A program made the position numbers and the translations under genes. Positions 1 through 5,269 of a DNA stretch of 5,269 nucleotides are shown here, in pieces. The notes beneath the pieces are model-generated. The model made no database searches, was not told where the DNA came from, and saw only the letters and a program-made list of their open reading frames with translations. The first letter of the stretch is position 1, and every line of letters begins with the position of its first letter. Source of the stretch: Prevotellaceae bacterium (GTDB lineage Bacteria; Bacteroidota; Bacteroidia; Bacteroidales; Bacteroidaceae); the NCBI GenBank assembly GCA_021204545.1, contig JAJPZF010000050.1:1-5269 (forward strand). Direction: 5' to 3'.

Positions 1-404
1 CCCGGGCGGGGGCATATAATAATATGGTGGTGGGAGAGTATCTCCTCCGACTTGTGCCAGTCGGGGAAGCGGGGCCAGTTGTCGGAGCCTATGACGAGGG
101 TGAACTCGTGCCGGGGGAAGCTCTCGCGAAGCCTCTGGAGCGTCACAGCCATGTAGGAGGGCTGGGGCAGGCGCGTCTCGAGGTCGGAGACCTTTATCCG
201 TGGCTCTCCCTCCACGGCCAACGTGGCGAGCCTTAGGCGCACCTGGTCGGGCAGCAGTTCCATTGAGCCTTGCTTGAAAGGATTGAGGGGCGAGACCATG
301 AGCCACACTTCGTCCACCAGCCCTTCCCTGAGCAATGAGCGCGCGAGCCCAAGGTGTCCGTTGTGAATGGGGTTGAACGAGCCGCCGTATATTCCGCAGC
401 GCAT
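1..404 (-). CDS. nadD: Nicotinate-nucleotide adenylyltransferase NadD, 3' end cut by window edge
   Basis: Cytoplasmic enzyme of NAD synthesis that transfers AMP from ATP to nicotinate mononucleotide, giving nicotinate adenine dinucleotide. The first 134 residues are visible, roughly the N-terminal two thirds of a usual NadD of about 190-210 residues. The nucleotidyltransferase signature GGSFNPIHNGH is at residues 7-17, with the two family histidines at 14 and 17. Further family landmarks are SPLNPFK (38-44), PSYMAVTL (82-89), IGSDNW (105-110), PDW (114-116) and HHHIIICPRP (125-134), the last matching the NadD pattern of a hydrophobic strand followed by RPG. The usual SYT-x-D-TL segment reads SYMAVTL, a mild variant. 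The ATG at 402-404 starts 6 bases after the gmk stop, so the gene is almost certainly read as the last visible member of a yicC-gmk-nadD operon. No clear Shine-Dalgarno precedes it. The catalytic C-terminal part (ISxTxIR-like motif) lies outside the window. Identification is secure. Confidence 0.95.
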   Translation of the reverse strand, partial: MRCGIYGGSFNPIHNGHLGLARSLLREGLVDEVWLMVSPLNPFKQGSMELLPDQVRLRLATLAVEGEPRIKVSDLETRLPQPSYMAVTLQRLRESFPRHEFTLVIGSDNWPRFPDWHKSEEILSHHHIIICPRP

Positions 405-410
405 GGGCGT

Positions 411-983
411 TCAGAGGAGGAATCGAGTGAGAAGCCTGAGCGCCTCGGCCTGCGCCTCGGGGAGACGGTCGTTGACGATGACGCTGTCGAACCGCGGGGC
501 GAAGCTTAGCTCGTAGGCCGCCTTGGCTATGCGCTGCCTTATCTGGTCTTCCGTGTCGGTGCCGCGGAGCGTGAGCCTGCGCCTCAGCTCCTCTATCGAG
601 GGAGGCTTGACGAAAAGCGAGAGAGCCTGCGGGCCGTAGTGCCGCTTGATGTTGAGTGCGCCCTTCACGTCCACGTCGAACACCACGTTTCTTCCTGCCT
701 CCAGCTGCCCGTCCGCCGCCCCGAGCAGCGTGCCGTAGAAGCGTCCTGGGTACACCTCCTGATACTCGAGCAGCTGCCCTTGGTCAATCTTCTCGCGGAA
801 CTGGGCGGGCGTGAGGAAATGATAGTCGACGCCGTCCCTCTCCTCGCCCCTTGGCGGGCGGCTCGTCGCGCTCACGCTGAAGGAGAGCCTGAGCTCGGGG
901 TGCTGACGCATAAGGTATTGTATGATTGTCGTCTTGCCGCTGCCCGAAGGGGCGCTGAAGATGACGCATTTGCCTGTGTGCAT
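411..983 (-). CDS. gmk: Guanylate kinase
   Basis: Cytoplasmic guanylate kinase, which phosphorylates GMP (and dGMP) to the diphosphate with ATP, an essential step in GTP supply. The 190-residue length is normal. The P-loop SAPSGSGKT is at residues 10-18. The GMP-binding segment SATSRPPRGEERDGVDYHF is at 38-56, followed by the EYQEVYPGRFYGT segment (73-85) that contacts the guanine nucleotide. FDVDVKGA (102-109) is the equivalent of the LDIDWQGA strand of E. coli Gmk. RGTDTEDQIRQRI (140-152) is the lid, with its conserved arginines. No key residue is missing. The ATG at 981-983 puts the P-loop at the usual distance from the N terminus. It starts 12 bases after the yicC stop and ends 6 bases before nadD, so it shares their transcript. 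The plus-strand open frame across this gene is a shadow. Confidence 0.97.
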   Translation of the reverse strand: MHTGKCVIFSAPSGSGKTTIIQYLMRQHPELRLSFSVSATSRPPRGEERDGVDYHFLTPAQFREKIDQGQLLEYQEVYPGRFYGTLLGAADGQLEAGRNVVFDVDVKGALNIKRHYGPQALSLFVKPPSIEELRRRLTLRGTDTEDQIRQRIAKAAYELSFAPRFDSVIVNDRLPEAQAEALRLLTRFLL

Positions 984-995
984 GGCGGTGAAAGG

Positions 996-1874
996 CTACA
1001 TCACGTTAAGCACTTGCTCCTTGATTTGCTCCAGCTCGTCTTTCATCATCACCACGATGTTCTGCATCTCGGCCAGGTTGCTCTTGCTTCCGAGCGTGTT
1101 TATCTCACGTCCCATCTCCTGGGCGATGAAGCCGAGCTTCTTTCCTTGCCCGTGGCCGCTCTCAAGCGTCTCGGTGAAGTAGCGCAGGTGGTTGGCGAGG
1201 CGCTGTTTCTCCTCGCTGACGTCGAGCTTCTCGATGTAGTATATCATCTCCTGCTCCAGTCGGTTGCTGTCGTAGTTGACATCTGGGAGGCTTTGCAGGG
1301 CGTCTGTTATGCGCTGCCTTATCTTCTCAATGCGGAGCTTCTCGTATGGCTCGACGCTCAGCAGAAGCTCTGCGATGCGGTCTGTCTTCTCATGGAACTT
1401 GCGCTCGAGTGCTGCCCCCTCCTGCGCCCTGAACTCGAGGAGCTGCCCGAGGGCTTCATCTACTGTCTGCCTCACAGCCTGCCATTCCTCGTCGGAGACT
1501 TCCCTCTGCGCCTCGGCTTTCGCCATCACGTCGGGCAAGCGCATCAGCACTGTCCAAGGGTCGGCGGGCAAGGGTATGTCTTGCTGAGAGCAGATGTCGG
1601 TGAGCTGCCTGTGGTACGCCCCGAGCAGCTGGGCGTTGAGTGGAGACTCCACCGCCTGCTCCCCGCGCTCCGTCCACAGGTTGAAGTCCACCTTTCCCCG
1701 CTCCACCGCCTTGCCCACCATCGTCCGCAGCTCCATCTCCCGCTCTCGGTAGGCGGACGTGATGTGGGCGGAGAGGTCGAGTGCCTTGCTGTTGAGTGTC
1801 TTTATCTCCACGAGTATCTTCTTGTCCCCGAAGGTGCCTGAGGCACGGCCGTAGCCAGTCATCGACTGTATCAT
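996..1874 (-). CDS. yicC: YicC/YloC family endoribonuclease
   Basis: Member of the YicC/YloC family, long annotated as stress-induced and more recently described as endoribonucleases in E. coli and Bacillus; the function here is inferred from that family. The 292 residues match the usual length of about 287-295. The N-terminal signature MIQSMTGYGR is at 1-10, and RGKVDF at 59-64 belongs to the YicC N-terminal domain. The C-terminal domain (formerly DUF1732) shows NRLEQEM (204-210), LDVSEEKQRLANHL (217-230) and a strongly conserved block at 244-265 containing KKLGFIAQEMGREINTL. The middle (about 120-200) is helical and charged, probably a long coiled arm. The protein has no signal peptide and should be cytoplasmic. 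The ATG at 1872-1874 gives the family N terminus exactly. A -7-like promoter element lies about 30 bases upstream, making this the probable first gene of yicC-gmk-nadD. Confidence 0.94.
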   Translation of the reverse strand: MIQSMTGYGRASGTFGDKKILVEIKTLNSKALDLSAHITSAYREREMELRTMVGKAVERGKVDFNLWTERGEQAVESPLNAQLLGAYHRQLTDICSQQDIPLPADPWTVLMRLPDVMAKAEAQREVSDEEWQAVRQTVDEALGQLLEFRAQEGAALERKFHEKTDRIAELLLSVEPYEKLRIEKIRQRITDALQSLPDVNYDSNRLEQEMIYYIEKLDVSEEKQRLANHLRYFTETLESGHGQGKKLGFIAQEMGREINTLGSKSNLAEMQNIVVMMKDELEQIKEQVLNVM

Positions 1875-1903
1875 AGCTCAGTGTAGGTTTGTGTTAGCGA
1901 GGT

Positions 1904-1912
1904 GCAAACTTA
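1904..1912 (-). promoter_or_regulatory. Candidate -7 element of the yicC-gmk-nadD promoter
   Basis: Read on the minus strand the bases are TAAGTTTGC, a full match to the Bacteroidota primary-sigma -7 consensus TAnnTTTG, including the pyrimidine often found after it. Transcription would begin about 4-7 bases further on, giving a leader of roughly 20-25 bases before the yicC ATG at 1874. I could not find a convincing -33 TTG at about 19 bases upstream; the nearest TTG (1938-1940) is 25 bases away and a TTTG is only 12 away. The position in the only sizeable gap ahead of a tight operon supports the call. Confidence 0.6.
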
Positions 1913-1952
1913 GGCAATAAATCGCAAATACCGAAGGCAAGGGCTGCTTAAT

Positions 1953-1972
1953 GTGCCCCGTGGTGCCCCGTG
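1953..1972. repeat. Two tandem copies of a 10-base unit just after tamL
   Basis: The 10-mer gtgccccgtg occurs twice back to back (1953-1962 and 1963-1972), followed by a partial third copy, gtgg, that runs up to the tamL stop codon at 1977-1979. It lies between the tamL stop and the yicC promoter. It does not form a terminator-like hairpin with a T run. It is probably a simple local duplication. Confidence 0.7.
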
Positions 1973-1976
1973 GTGG

Positions 1977-4193
1977 TCAGAAGGGGAGGCCGACGGCGAA
2001 GTGCAGCGAGAAGTCTCTGCCGAAGTTGGGATGGATGATGGGGTAGTGGCGCTTTGCGTCGGTGTAGGCGGGGTGAATCGCCTTCATTCCCCCGTCGAGG
2101 CGCAGGATGAAGTAGTTGAAGTTGAGCCTCACGCCCAGCCCGTAGGAGACGGCTATCTGTCTCCAGAAGTTGTCGAGGTGGAACTGCCCTCCCGGCTGCT
2201 CCTCGTAGCTGCGGATTGTCCAGATGTTGCCTGCGTCGACGAAGGCTGCCCCGTCGAGGAGCCAGAAGAGGTGGCAGCGGTACTCTGCGTTCATGTCCAG
2301 CTTTATGTCTCCCGTCTGGTTGATGAAGTCTATCTCCCCGTTAGCCCCTCGGAACGAGCCGGGTCCGAGCTCTCTCACCGACCATCCCCTGACGCTGTTC
2401 GCCCCTCCGCTGAAGTACCGCTTCTCGTAGGGCAGCACGTTGGCGTTGCCGTAGGGGAAGGCTATGCCGAGGGCGAGGTGCAGGGCGAGGGAGTGCTCGG
2501 GTGTGAAGCGGAAGCTTTTGGCGAAGTCGAAGTCCCCTTTCACGTATTGTGCGTAGGCGATGTTGAAGAGCGTGCGCTGCCCGTCGGCGTTCTTGCGGGT
2601 GTTGAAGAGTGCGGTCATGCCTTGCAGGAAGTTGCCCGCGCTCTCAAGGCTGAGGCGCATGTTCCAGGCGTTGGTGCCGTAGTTGCTTGTCTGTGTGGCG
2701 GTGAGGGGCAGGCTGCTGATGTTGAGCGTGTAGCCCAGCTTGATGATGAAGAGGTCCTCGTAGTTGTAGCGGAGGATGGCGTTGCGTGAGCTGGCGTTCT
2801 CGAGGTACTCTTGGTGGAAGGTGGAGGATATCCAGGGCATGAAGACGTAGTTCAGGTCGATGAGGTCGATGCGGTGCTGCATGCGGTGGTTAGCCGCCGT
2901 CCAGCGGTATCGCCACACGCCTGTCACGACCCTTCGGTGGAACTCGGGGCGGTCCTGGCTGTCGTACATCAGTGAGATCTCGCTTGTCGCCACTATGCGT
3001 CGGCGGAAGGCTTGCCGCACGAAGGGTATCATCAGGTCTGGGAAGGCGATGGAAGCCTCTGCACTGTACTCAATGTAGTTCTGTGCGTCGTAGCCGTCCA
3101 GTCCCTTGATGGCCTCGTATGCGCCCCTGAGCTTCAGGTTGAGCAGCTCGGAGCCTCTTAGGAGGTTGCGGTTCTGGTACGACAGTGCCACCGCCGCCCC
3201 GAGGTCGCCGCTGCTGTTCGTCCCCTCCAGCTCAGCGTTGAAGGTGTGTGGCTTGTTGGTCAGGACGGTTATAGTCGCGTCGAGCGTGGTGGTGTCGGAG
3301 GGCGAGGGGGAGAGCTGTATGTTCGAGCTCATCACCGCCCCCATCGTGGAGAGGTTGGCGTAGGTGTCCTGCACTCGGCTCTCGCTGTACAGCTGCCCCG
3401 GCTCGAGCAGGTTCTTGCGCTGCAGCGCCCTCTCCCTCAGGGCGTTGCCCTCGGAGGCGAAGCTGACGGAGCCGAGGGAGTACCGCTGCTGCCGGCTGCC
3501 GTCAACGGTCATCCGCAGCCACACGTCACGGGGGCCCGGGAGGGTGTCCGCCTCGAAGTGTATGAGGCTCTTGTTGAACTGGTAGTACCCGTTGTCCCTC
3601 ATCAGCTTGTTCAGGCGTGATATCTCCCCGTCGAGGAGGTTGGCGTCGAAGGGCATGCCCTCACGGAGCAGGCTCTCTTGGCGCGCGCTGTCTGCAAGGC
3701 TGAGGAGCACGGGGTCGTCGATGCTCTCCTCTATCTGCGAGACGTAGTAGCGCTGCCCGGTGTGGATGTCGAAGAGGAGGCGGAGCTTGAAGCCCTTGCG
3801 CCGCTCCACGAGGTCCACCCGCGCCTGAAGGTAGCCGAGGTTGCGCACGGCGGTCTGGATGGAGGCTTGCGCCTTCACAGCCTTCAGGCTGTCGTATACC
3901 ACGGGCCTCTGCCCTATGCGGTGCATGAAGCGGTTGTATCTCTTCGTGGAGTCCGTGCCGCTGAGCAGGTACGGGGACATAGGCACCTTGAGGACTGAGA
4001 ACCACTTCGAGTTGGGGTGCTGCTGCACGTAGCCGCTGAGCTGGCTTGTGGCGAGCGCCTTGTCATCACTCCTTAGGGAGACGTTGTCAAGCAGGCACTC
4101 GCCGTCGCCGAGGTAGCGTGACACGCTGCACGAGCTCAGCGCGAGGGCTGCCAAGGTGATGAGCGTCAGTCGTCCGGTCTTCTTGGGGTTCAC
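1977..4193 (-). CDS. tamL: TamL-type outer-membrane assembly protein (Omp85 family lipoprotein, BamA/TamA-like)
   Basis: Outer-membrane Omp85 protein of the TamA type, present in Bacteroidota as a lipoprotein and thought to work with TamB in envelope assembly or lipid transport. From the GTG at 4191-4193 it has 738 residues. A basic N terminus (NPKK, R8), a hydrophobic stretch and the lipobox LSSC place the lipidated cysteine at residue 22; the sequence after it (SRYLGDGECLL) resembles the TamL start. About residues 95-312 look like three POTRA domains, with NLGYLQARV (118-126) and MRDNGYYQF (198-206) as typical repeats. From about 320 the chain is a 16-strand-type beta barrel. SVRGW (600-604) is the Omp85 RGF-like motif in the loop-6 region, and the last strand ends in phenylalanine (LHFAVGLPF), a BAM targeting signal. 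A TTG at 4200-4202 is in frame but forms the end of a -7-like promoter element, so the GTG is preferred. No tamB lies downstream inside the window. Identification as an Omp85/TamA-like lipoprotein is firm; the TamL name is probable. Confidence 0.88.
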   Translation of the reverse strand: MNPKKTGRLTLITLAALALSSCSVSRYLGDGECLLDNVSLRSDDKALATSQLSGYVQQHPNSKWFSVLKVPMSPYLLSGTDSTKRYNRFMHRIGQRPVVYDSLKAVKAQASIQTAVRNLGYLQARVDLVERRKGFKLRLLFDIHTGQRYYVSQIEESIDDPVLLSLADSARQESLLREGMPFDANLLDGEISRLNKLMRDNGYYQFNKSLIHFEADTLPGPRDVWLRMTVDGSRQQRYSLGSVSFASEGNALRERALQRKNLLEPGQLYSESRVQDTYANLSTMGAVMSSNIQLSPSPSDTTTLDATITVLTNKPHTFNAELEGTNSSGDLGAAVALSYQNRNLLRGSELLNLKLRGAYEAIKGLDGYDAQNYIEYSAEASIAFPDLMIPFVRQAFRRRIVATSEISLMYDSQDRPEFHRRVVTGVWRYRWTAANHRMQHRIDLIDLNYVFMPWISSTFHQEYLENASSRNAILRYNYEDLFIIKLGYTLNISSLPLTATQTSNYGTNAWNMRLSLESAGNFLQGMTALFNTRKNADGQRTLFNIAYAQYVKGDFDFAKSFRFTPEHSLALHLALGIAFPYGNANVLPYEKRYFSGGANSVRGWSVRELGPGSFRGANGEIDFINQTGDIKLDMNAEYRCHLFWLLDGAAFVDAGNIWTIRSYEEQPGGQFHLDNFWRQIAVSYGLGVRLNFNYFILRLDGGMKAIHPAYTDAKRHYPIIHPNFGRDFSLHFAVGLPF

Positions 4194-4199
4194 GATGCG

Positions 4200-4207
4200 C
4201 AAAGATA
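4200..4207 (-). promoter_or_regulatory. Candidate -7 element of the tamL promoter, abutting the start codon
   Basis: The minus strand reads TATCTTTG followed by C, matching the Bacteroidota -7 consensus TAnnTTTG. Upstream at 19 bases there is only TTAGG, a poor -33 element. The predicted transcription start would be about 4195-4197, only a few bases before the GTG at 4193, so the message would be almost leaderless. The element also swallows the alternative TTG start. The match is short and could be chance, but the same motif with the same GC-rich tail occurs ahead of yicC. Confidence 0.5.
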
Positions 4208-4247
4208 GTGATTTACAAGGGAAATGCCTAAGAGGGTCACCGAGAAG

Positions 4248-4360
4248 GGGGTGTAGACCCCTTTGACCGCAGGGGTGTAGACCCCTTTGACCGCAGGGGT
4301 GTAGACCCCTTTGAGCGAAGAGGTGTAGACCCCTTTGACCGCAGGGGTGTAGACCTCTTT
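4248..4360. repeat. Tandem 24-base hairpin repeat, about 4.7 copies, between the TPR gene and tamL
   Basis: Units start at 4248, 4272, 4296, 4320 and 4344; the last is partial. Units 1 and 2 are identical. Unit 3 differs at three bases near its end (gagcgaa for gaccgca), unit 4 has one change (gaggt for ggggt) and unit 5 has acctc for acccc. Each standard unit contains ggggt-gtag-acccc, an inverted repeat with a 5-6 bp stem and a 4-base loop, joined by a spacer tttgaccgca. Because all arms are alike, the right arm of one unit can also pair with the left arm of the next across an 8-base loop, so two competing folds exist. There are no unique spacers, so this is not CRISPR. It fills most of the gap downstream of the TPR stop and would be transcribed if read-through into tamL occurs. 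A role as terminator, mRNA stabiliser or protein-binding array is open. Confidence 0.9.
4318..4359 (-). terminator. Long imperfect hairpin across repeat units 4 and 5, possible terminator of the TPR gene
   Basis: Arms 4318-4334 and 4343-4359 pair at 15 of 17 positions, with two mismatches (4325/4352 and 4328/4349) and an 8-base loop (4335-4342). It begins 28 bases beyond the TPR stop codon in the direction of transcription. On the plus strand it is followed by T4360-T4361, which with the paired T4358-T4359 completes a TTTT run. In the minus-strand transcript the arm ends in only two T followed by CGC. As a terminator for the TPR gene it is therefore weak; it could instead be an attenuator or a 3'-end stabilising structure. 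Confidence 0.35.
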
Positions 4361-4386
4361 TGGGGCAAACAGCTTGGGCGGGCTTG

Positions 4387-5220
4387 TCAGCGCAGCAGTG
4401 CTGCCATCTCCCTCGCGTCAGCCCCGAGGCTTACGGCCTTCTGGGCGTCGGCGCGCGCGAGCTTCTTCCTGCGCATGTCAAGGTAGAGCGTAGCCCTTGA
4501 GACGTAGAAGTCTGCGTTCAGGGGGTCAAGCTCTATGGCTCTGTTGAGGTCGTGCAAGGAGACCTCGTACTGCTTCCTCCTCTGCTCCATGCCGCCGCGT
4601 ATGGCGTAGAGCAGGGCGTGCGAGGGGTAAAGCTGCACGAGGGCGTTGATCTCGTCCATCGCCTCCTTGGGGCGGTTGTCGGCGTCGTTGAGCAGCACCA
4701 TGCCCACCATCGCCTTCTCGTTCTCGGGCTCGAGGCGGAGCAGGTTCTCGTAGTCGGCGCGGGCGCGCTTGTGGTCTCGCTTGAGGCGGTACAAGTGGGC
4801 CCGCATAAGGAGAGCCTCGGTGTTGGCGGGGTCGAGCTCCAGTGCGTCGGTGTAGCCCATCAATGCCTTCTCGTGCTGCCCCGTGCGGTAGTAGAGCGCG
4901 GCGCGGTCCAGCATAAGGTCGGCGCAGGTGGGCATAAGGTTGAGCCCGAGGGTGTAGCTCTGGAGGGCCTCGTCCGTCTTGCCCTGCCGCTCCTCTATCT
5001 GCCCGATGTAGCGGAAGAGCAGGTAGTTGGCGCGGCTTGACGGGTCGGCGGTCATCGCCTCGCGGAAGCGCTGCTCCGCCTGGCCGAGGCTGTCAGTCTT
5101 CAGCGCCTCGATGCCTTGGCTCACCAGCTCGTCGTAGGTCGTCTGCGCCCTTGCCGTGACGGTGAGGAGGGCGAGGAGGGCGAGGAGGGTCAGGCGTTCC
5201 CGATGTAGTCCACTATCCAC
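4387..5220 (-). CDS. Exported tetratricopeptide-repeat protein
   Basis: A 277-residue protein made almost wholly of TPR units behind a signal peptide. Residues 1-25 have a basic segment (H6-R9), a hydrophobic core LLALLALLTV and a cleavage site ARA|Q, so the mature protein should be in the periplasm; there is no lipobox. About seven TPRs follow, roughly one per 34 residues from 27 on, visible by the closing pattern AL-x-LDP or equivalents: FREAMTADP, YTLGLNLMP, YTDALELDP, YENLLRLEP, INALVQLYP, LNRAIELDP and AQKAVSLGA. TPR arrays bind peptides or proteins, so a scaffold role in the envelope is reasonable, but no specific partner can be named. The start is a GTG at 5218-5220, supported by a Shine-Dalgarno-like GGAGGT 6 bases upstream and by the signal peptide; no other ATG, GTG or TTG occurs ahead of the signal. 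It overlaps the preceding gene by 31 bases, which suggests co-transcription and translational coupling. Confidence 0.88.
   Translation of the reverse strand: MDSGLHRERLTLLALLALLTVTARAQTTYDELVSQGIEALKTDSLGQAEQRFREAMTADPSSRANYLLFRYIGQIEERQGKTDEALQSYTLGLNLMPTCADLMLDRAALYYRTGQHEKALMGYTDALELDPANTEALLMRAHLYRLKRDHKRARADYENLLRLEPENEKAMVGMVLLNDADNRPKEAMDEINALVQLYPSHALLYAIRGGMEQRRKQYEVSLHDLNRAIELDPLNADFYVSRATLYLDMRRKKLARADAQKAVSLGADAREMAALLR
5161..5187 (-). repeat. Nine-base tandem repeat encoding the signal-peptide core
   Basis: Three adjacent 9-base units (5161-5169, 5170-5178, 5179-5187), two identical and one with a single change, encode LLA-LLA-LLT, residues 12-20 of the TPR protein. Being in codon phase, gain or loss of a unit would lengthen or shorten the hydrophobic core by three residues without a frameshift. 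Confidence 0.85.
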
Positions 5221-5269
5221 TTGCCTACCTCCCTTGTGCCGTAGTGGGGGGCTCCCTCCACCTGTATCT
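5190..5269 (-). CDS. C-terminal end of an unidentified protein, cut by window edge
   Basis: In the frame starting at 5267 the minus strand reads 25 codons and then TGA at 5190-5192. The peptide includes VEGAPHYGTREVGKWIVDYI and ends GNA. The composition is that of a normal globular cytoplasmic protein (an aromatic-rich loop followed by an amphipathic helix). It is real-looking because it is free of stops, in the same direction as all neighbours, and ends inside the next gene in the overlapping arrangement common in operons. The segment is too short for me to assign a family; there is a loose likeness to the C-terminal helix of UDP-GlcNAc 2-epimerases, not enough to name it. The next gene begins at 5220 inside it. 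Confidence 0.6.
   Translation of the reverse strand, partial: IQVEGAPHYGTREVGKWIVDYIGNA
5227..5232 (-). promoter_or_regulatory. Shine-Dalgarno-like site for the TPR gene
   Basis: The minus strand reads AAGGGAGGT, of which GGAGGT is a full anti-Shine-Dalgarno complement, 6 bases before the GTG start at 5220. This matters because Bacteroidota genes seldom carry such a site and because it decides the start in a gene with no ATG. It lies within the coding sequence of the preceding gene, so part of the match may be dictated by that gene's codons (ACA AGG GAG GTA). Confidence 0.5.

Noticed and set aside
639..1841. A 400-codon plus-strand open frame antisense to gmk and yicC
   Set aside because: It lies exactly opposite two firmly identified genes, has a leucine/valine/histidine-rich shadow composition, and shows no recognisable domain. 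GC-rich codon bias explains the lack of stops.
1875..1976. A rho-independent terminator between tamL and yicC
   Set aside because: The only G/C inverted matches (GGGGC with GCCC) are short and are not followed by a T run.
1953..2789. A 278-codon plus-strand open frame opposite tamL
   Set aside because: Antisense shadow of the Omp85 barrel. Its valine/glutamate-rich sequence mirrors tamL codons and has no family motif.
3661..4005. A 114-codon minus-strand frame inside tamL rich in proline, alanine and arginine
   Set aside because: It is an alternative frame within a well-supported gene, with the low-complexity composition typical of GC-rich off-frame translation.
4248..4360. The 24-base array as a CRISPR
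   Set aside because: There are no unique spacers between copies, the repeats are directly adjacent, and no cas gene is present.
4203..4386. The 24-base array as a coding repeat (8 codons per unit, no stops in any minus-strand frame)
   Set aside because: The frame continuous with tamL is open back to a TAA at 4431-4433 but contains no ATG, GTG or TTG before 4202. The tamL signal peptide begins after the array, and the hairpin symmetry is better explained at the nucleic-acid level.
4552..5040. A 162-codon plus-strand open frame opposite the TPR gene
   Set aside because: Shadow of the TPR coding sequence. The GVEQGV-like pseudo-repeats simply reflect the TPR periodicity on the other strand.

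Overview
The window looks like a piece of a GC-rich chromosome from the phylum Bacteroidota, most likely order Bacteroidales. Three things point there. An outer-membrane Omp85 protein carries a lipoprotein signal (the TamL form of TamA, typical of this phylum). Two candidate promoters match the Bacteroidota -7 element TAnnTTTG. The order yicC-gmk-nadD is, from memory, common in the group. No genus can be named from the sequence alone.

Every gene supported here is on the minus strand, so the window is best read from high to low coordinates. At the right edge is the last part of an unidentified gene (5190-5269). It overlaps by 31 bases the start of a secreted seven-TPR protein (4387-5220). A 193-base gap follows, most of it taken up by about 4.7 tandem copies of a 24-base unit, each able to fold into a small hairpin. 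Next is tamL (1977-4193), whose start codon lies immediately downstream of a -7-like element. After a 102-base gap with another -7-like element comes a tight run of yicC (endoribonuclease family), gmk (guanylate kinase) and nadD (nicotinate-nucleotide adenylyltransferase, cut by the left edge), with gaps of only 12 and 6 bases.

Functionally there are two blocks. The right half serves the cell envelope: an exported TPR scaffold protein and an outer-membrane assembly factor. The left half is a housekeeping operon combining RNA turnover, GMP phosphorylation and NAD synthesis. There is no phage, transposon, CRISPR or defence gene. No stretch longer than 300 bases lacks a gene, and the long plus-strand open frames are antisense shadows.

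The most unusual element is the hairpin repeat array between the TPR gene and tamL. Two of its copies carry variant arms that complement each other, as if a longer hairpin were being maintained. I see no strong sign of a wholly new multi-gene system.
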